Positions 42,017 to 44,621 of a DNA stretch of 44,621 nt are shown here, in pieces. Within the stretch, counting starts at the first letter, position 1. Each line of letters opens with the position of its first letter. The translations under genes and the position numbers were made by a program. Source of the stretch: Caldithrix sp. (lineage in GTDB: Bacteria; KSB1; UBA2214; DYKH01). The notes beneath the pieces are model-generated. The model saw nothing but the letters and a program-made list of their open reading frames with translations, was not told the DNA's origin and ran no database searches. The stretch is from contig DYKH01000030.1 of assembly GCA_020722685.1 (NCBI GenBank), forward strand, positions 3,125 to 47,745, in the 5' to 3' direction.

Positions 42017-43024
42017 TTAAAGGATGTCATATTTTTGCAGTAGCTTTTGCAGCACCGGCTCAATCTGTCGGCGCAAGGTAGCGTTCGCATAGGCCAGCCA
42101 GGAGACGTTGCTCACCACGTCCAGCGGCGCGTTCAGAGGTGAGCCGTCAATGCTGGTGATGATCACGCCGGCTTCGCGCGCCACCAATTCCGTGCAGACG
42201 TCATACGGATGAGCCGCCAGACTGGGCGGATTGCCGACCAAGCCGCCTGCTTGCATCAAATGCGCCCGAAAGTCACCGCTAAACCGATCATGCCCCATGG
42301 TAAGCTCGTAGAATTGCCCACCGGTGCTCACGTATTGGTCATCAAAAACAGAGGTCGGACTCTCGCGAGTGAGCAGGCCCAGCTCCGACAGCAATTCCTC
42401 TTCGATGGCTGCGGTTATTTGCTTGCGTCCCGGGAAAAACTTGGTCAGCATGGCAAAGCCGTGTTCCAGCGATTGCGCCGTGCTCGGCCGCGGGTAAAAA
42501 TCTTTGCTTTCCCCGGTAAGCAAATTCATCCGTTCCCCTTTTGCGCCGCGACCGCGGATGGAAAAAAGCATGTCGGCCAAATACTGCTTGCTCAAGGGGA
42601 CTTCAGTTTGAATGGCCAGCTCAATGTCGGCTAAGCTGGTGGCGGGGCCGCGATTTGGGGCGATGCCGGAAAGAATCCAGGCGCTGCGCTTGTCGTACAT
42701 GATGCCACGCGTGCCGTCGATTGGATCCACGATCAAGCGAAACTCGGCATCTTCAGTGGTAGAAGTGGAGGGAAAAACCTGCGTCCCTATGCCTTCGGCG
42801 ATAAGCACAAAGCTCTCTTCTTTTCCCCACTTTTCGCACTGCTCCAAGAGGATAGCCTCGCAGCTCTCATCGATGCGGTAGATAATATCCGAATCCGACT
42901 CGCGAGCTACCCCGGCAAGATGCTCCATCTCATGATCCCGGGTATAACCGGTTATCGCATTGCGCAATGCGATGTGGATAGATTTTAACCGACTGAGAGC
43001 CCGGGTTAAAAAATCGGTATCCAT
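42017..43024 (-). CDS. Inositol monophosphatase-family protein
   Basis: The 335-aa protein has the metal-binding motif VDPIDGTRG (about 98-106) of the IMPase/FBPase superfamily. The first conserved Glu falls in the region of 'VLIAEGIGTQV'. It is longer than typical IMPase (about 265 aa). The C-terminal WDxAAG motif is not visible. Substrate uncertain: a sugar phosphate, PAP or inositol-phosphate. It starts 6 bases after the GHMP kinase stop. Confidence 0.8.
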   Translation of the reverse strand: MDTDFLTRALSRLKSIHIALRNAITGYTRDHEMEHLAGVARESDSDIIYRIDESCEAILLEQCEKWGKEESFVLIAEGIGTQVFPSTSTTEDAEFRLIVDPIDGTRGIMYDKRSAWILSGIAPNRGPATSLADIELAIQTEVPLSKQYLADMLFSIRGRGAKGERMNLLTGESKDFYPRPSTAQSLEHGFAMLTKFFPGRKQITAAIEEELLSELGLLTRESPTSVFDDQYVSTGGQFYELTMGHDRFSGDFRAHLMQAGGLVGNPPSLAAHPYDVCTELVAREAGVIITSIDGSPLNAPLDVVSNVSWLAYANATLRRQIEPVLQKLLQKYDIL

Positions 43025-43030
43025 TGCCTA

Positions 43031-44467
43031 CTAAGCGAATATAACGCTGGTGATGCCCAATTCCAGCGCCCCTGGCGAGGAACCGACAAATAGATCGGGC
43101 CTTACTTTTGTCGCGTCATAATACCGGGCCGCAATGTTGTGCAGGACGTCGTCGGTGCCTGTCCCAGCTAAAACCGCTACGGTTCCACCGCTTCCGCCGC
43201 CGGTGATTTTGGCGCCGTATAAGCCCCTTCCCGGGCCTTGGGCTTGAACCAGCTTCACCAGCAGGTCGGTGTTCTTATGGCCAAGGCCGCAATTCTTGTC
43301 ATAGCTGGCGTGGGATTCGTACATCAACTGGCCGGCTTCCACCATCCGGCTTTCGTCGCTTGAACCTGAGCTGCCATCCAGCAACTCCACGAACCGTAAA
43401 ACGCGGGAATTCTCCATAATAGGATGCTCGGTACGGCTGCGCGGCTGATATCGCTTTTCCGGATCGACTTGGGTGGCCGGGTCATCATGAAACTGATACT
43501 TTTCCAAAAACTCTTTCCCGAGAAGCTTTGCCGGCACTATTTTTCTCAGAGTACCGTTCCATTCTTCCACTGGGACATTACAGAGATAGCCGCCATAGGG
43601 GATTTGTCCCGCGTACTTTTGCGTACGATTGAAAATGATTCTTCTGCCCATGAAGGTTGCAACGCGAGCGTCCGTGTACCGAAAATCGTTGATGGAATGT
43701 CTGATCCCGGAGTTGATTCCGACAAATTGGAATCCCTTCGGGATGGTGACCATTCTTAAAAGCTCATGCGGCTGGCAGCGCAACAACAATAAGCTGCCGT
43801 TTAGTCCCATTGCTGTGGAAACTTGATCCATTATTCCACAAGGCGCGCCGACAATCTGGTTTTCGACAATTTGACAAGACCGGGCCAATTGAAAACCATC
43901 GAGGGCAATTTGATAAGCGGTTTGAATGGCGTACATGCTCGCCACTTCCAACGCCGCAGAGGAGCTGATGCCGGCGCCGAGCGGAATATTGCTGCTCACA
44001 CCAATGCTGGCCCCATGGTCGAACTTTTCGATCAGACCTTCGGCCAACAGCACGGCAAAGGCGCCCAAAATATATGCCGCCCAGCGTTTCTTCTCATCCT
44101 TTCTGAATTCCTCGTAGAGGACGTCATAGGATTTCAACCGTCCGGCAGCAAAAAAATCGTCCAAATGATACTCGACAATGCCGGCCAACCCTTGATCTTC
44201 TATTCCTAAGCTGCGAATGAGGATGCGCCGGTCGATGCGTTTCTGCACGCCGACAATGGTCGCTTGGCGCAAGGTGCCTTCCAAGACGGCGGAACCGGAA
44301 TAGTCGGCAATTCCTCCCATGACGTCCAAGCGTGCCGGGGCGCGGGCGATGAATATTTCCCGTCCCGGTACAAAGATGCCCCCGAAGAGGCGCTTGATTT
44401 TGCTCTTGTAAACATTCAAATCGTCCGGTGCAAAGGTACTGCTTTTGGTCTGTTGCGCCATAGTCAT
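43031..44467 (-). CDS. GHMP kinase, L-arabinokinase/galactokinase-like
   Basis: The 478-aa protein has the GHMP motifs. Motif 1 is 'ARAPARLDVMGGIADYSGSA', very like plant L-arabinokinase rather than galactokinase. Motif 2, 'IPLGAGISSSAALEVAS', is near residue 160. 'GAPCGIMDQVSTAMG' and 'FVGINSGIRHSINDFRY' are also like arabinokinase, and motif 3 is 'KITGGGSGGTVAVL'. It should phosphorylate the anomeric carbon of a sugar such as arabinose, galactose or galacturonate. It is the first gene of the minus-strand group at the window end, with AGGGGACAGT before the ATG. Confidence 0.85.
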   Translation of the reverse strand: MTMAQQTKSSTFAPDDLNVYKSKIKRLFGGIFVPGREIFIARAPARLDVMGGIADYSGSAVLEGTLRQATIVGVQKRIDRRILIRSLGIEDQGLAGIVEYHLDDFFAAGRLKSYDVLYEEFRKDEKKRWAAYILGAFAVLLAEGLIEKFDHGASIGVSSNIPLGAGISSSAALEVASMYAIQTAYQIALDGFQLARSCQIVENQIVGAPCGIMDQVSTAMGLNGSLLLLRCQPHELLRMVTIPKGFQFVGINSGIRHSINDFRYTDARVATFMGRRIIFNRTQKYAGQIPYGGYLCNVPVEEWNGTLRKIVPAKLLGKEFLEKYQFHDDPATQVDPEKRYQPRSRTEHPIMENSRVLRFVELLDGSSGSSDESRMVEAGQLMYESHASYDKNCGLGHKNTDLLVKLVQAQGPGRGLYGAKITGGGSGGTVAVLAGTGTDDVLHNIAARYYDATKVRPDLFVGSSPGALELGITSVIFA

Positions 44468-44589
44468 ACTGTCCCCTTCATTAGGTCAGCGAGTGAGTTT
44501 CATGTTGTGGTATGCTTTAACCCTGAAGATAACCAGATTTGAATCGCCAAACGCCGAGGTGAATATCTTGCTACCGGACACTTTTAAAC

Positions 44590-44621
44590 CAACCACGGAT
44601 CGTCACGGAATGACACGGATT
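44590..44621. repeat. Partial dispersed repeat at window end
   Basis: CCACGGATCGTCACGGAATG, then ACACGGATT, resembles ATCACGGATTCG at 2377 and 2403. It runs to the window edge and is probably incomplete. The preceding bases to 44468 contain no supported gene. Confidence 0.35.

Noticed and set aside
1..44621. CRISPR arrays, tRNA or rRNA genes, integrase or transposase
   Set aside because: No regularly spaced repeats, cloverleaf sequences or recognisable mobile-element proteins were seen by eye; a covariance search would be needed to exclude short RNAs.

Overview
The window (about 44.6 kb, roughly balanced GC) reads like a bacterial chromosome segment or metagenome contig from a Gram-negative lineage of the Fibrobacterota-Chlorobiota-Bacteroidota type, such as Calditrichota, KSB1 or Ignavibacteria. 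This placement is an inference. It rests on a DUF5916 outer-membrane-type protein, a secreted nucleotidase ending in a type IX-style 'NYPNPFNP' sorting domain, a beta-barrel-like region fused to SppA, an archaeal-type phosphoglycerate mutase, and many dispersed intergenic palindromes. I saw no tRNA, rRNA, CRISPR array, transposase or phage gene.

Layout. 0.2-2.1 kb: a KamA-type radical-SAM aminomutase and a convergent adenosine-specific kinase. 2.4-5.9 kb: a solitary fused restriction-methyltransferase with a small winged-helix ORF upstream. 6-11.3 kb: a membrane-anchored GH2-like protein without recognisable catalytic glutamates, a secreted zinc peptidase and a conserved hypothetical, all on the minus strand. 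11.5-14.3 kb: a palindromic element, a SUI1 factor and the DUF5916 protein. 14.3-15.9 kb: a duplicated locus, with the DUF5916 3' end, its terminator and a parE 3' end repeated on both sides of a vapBC-like pair. 16-18.5 kb: barrel-SppA. 18.8-23.9 kb: two MNT/HEPN pairs, a PIN pair and small orphan genes arranged around an archease-rtcB RNA-repair operon, all on the minus strand. 24-29 kb: apgM, divergent from a histidine kinase and NtrC-type regulator pair. 29-36 kb: secreted nucleotidase, YjbQ, a coiled-coil protein, and an HD-GYP protein translationally coupled to a PLP decarboxylase. 36.4-40.8 kb: a DAK2-DegV fusion, plsY, rnz and eamA in one direction. 41-44.5 kb: an arabinokinase-like GHMP kinase, an inositol-phosphatase-family protein and a GalU-like nucleotidylyltransferase.

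The most notable pattern is the toxin-antitoxin-rich stretch. Three of its small genes (a ParE toxin, a HEPN protein and a small antitoxin-like protein) each appear to carry a single-base frameshift that can be read through to a normal family-like C-terminus. The long housekeeping genes on both sides look intact. RtcB and archease, which re-seal RNA cut to a 2',3'-cyclic phosphate end, sit among several predicted RNA-cutting toxin families. Other points of interest are the SppA-barrel fusion, the GH2-like membrane protein, the kinase/phosphatase/nucleotidylyltransferase cassette, and the link between the fatty-acid-kinase-like fusion and plsY.
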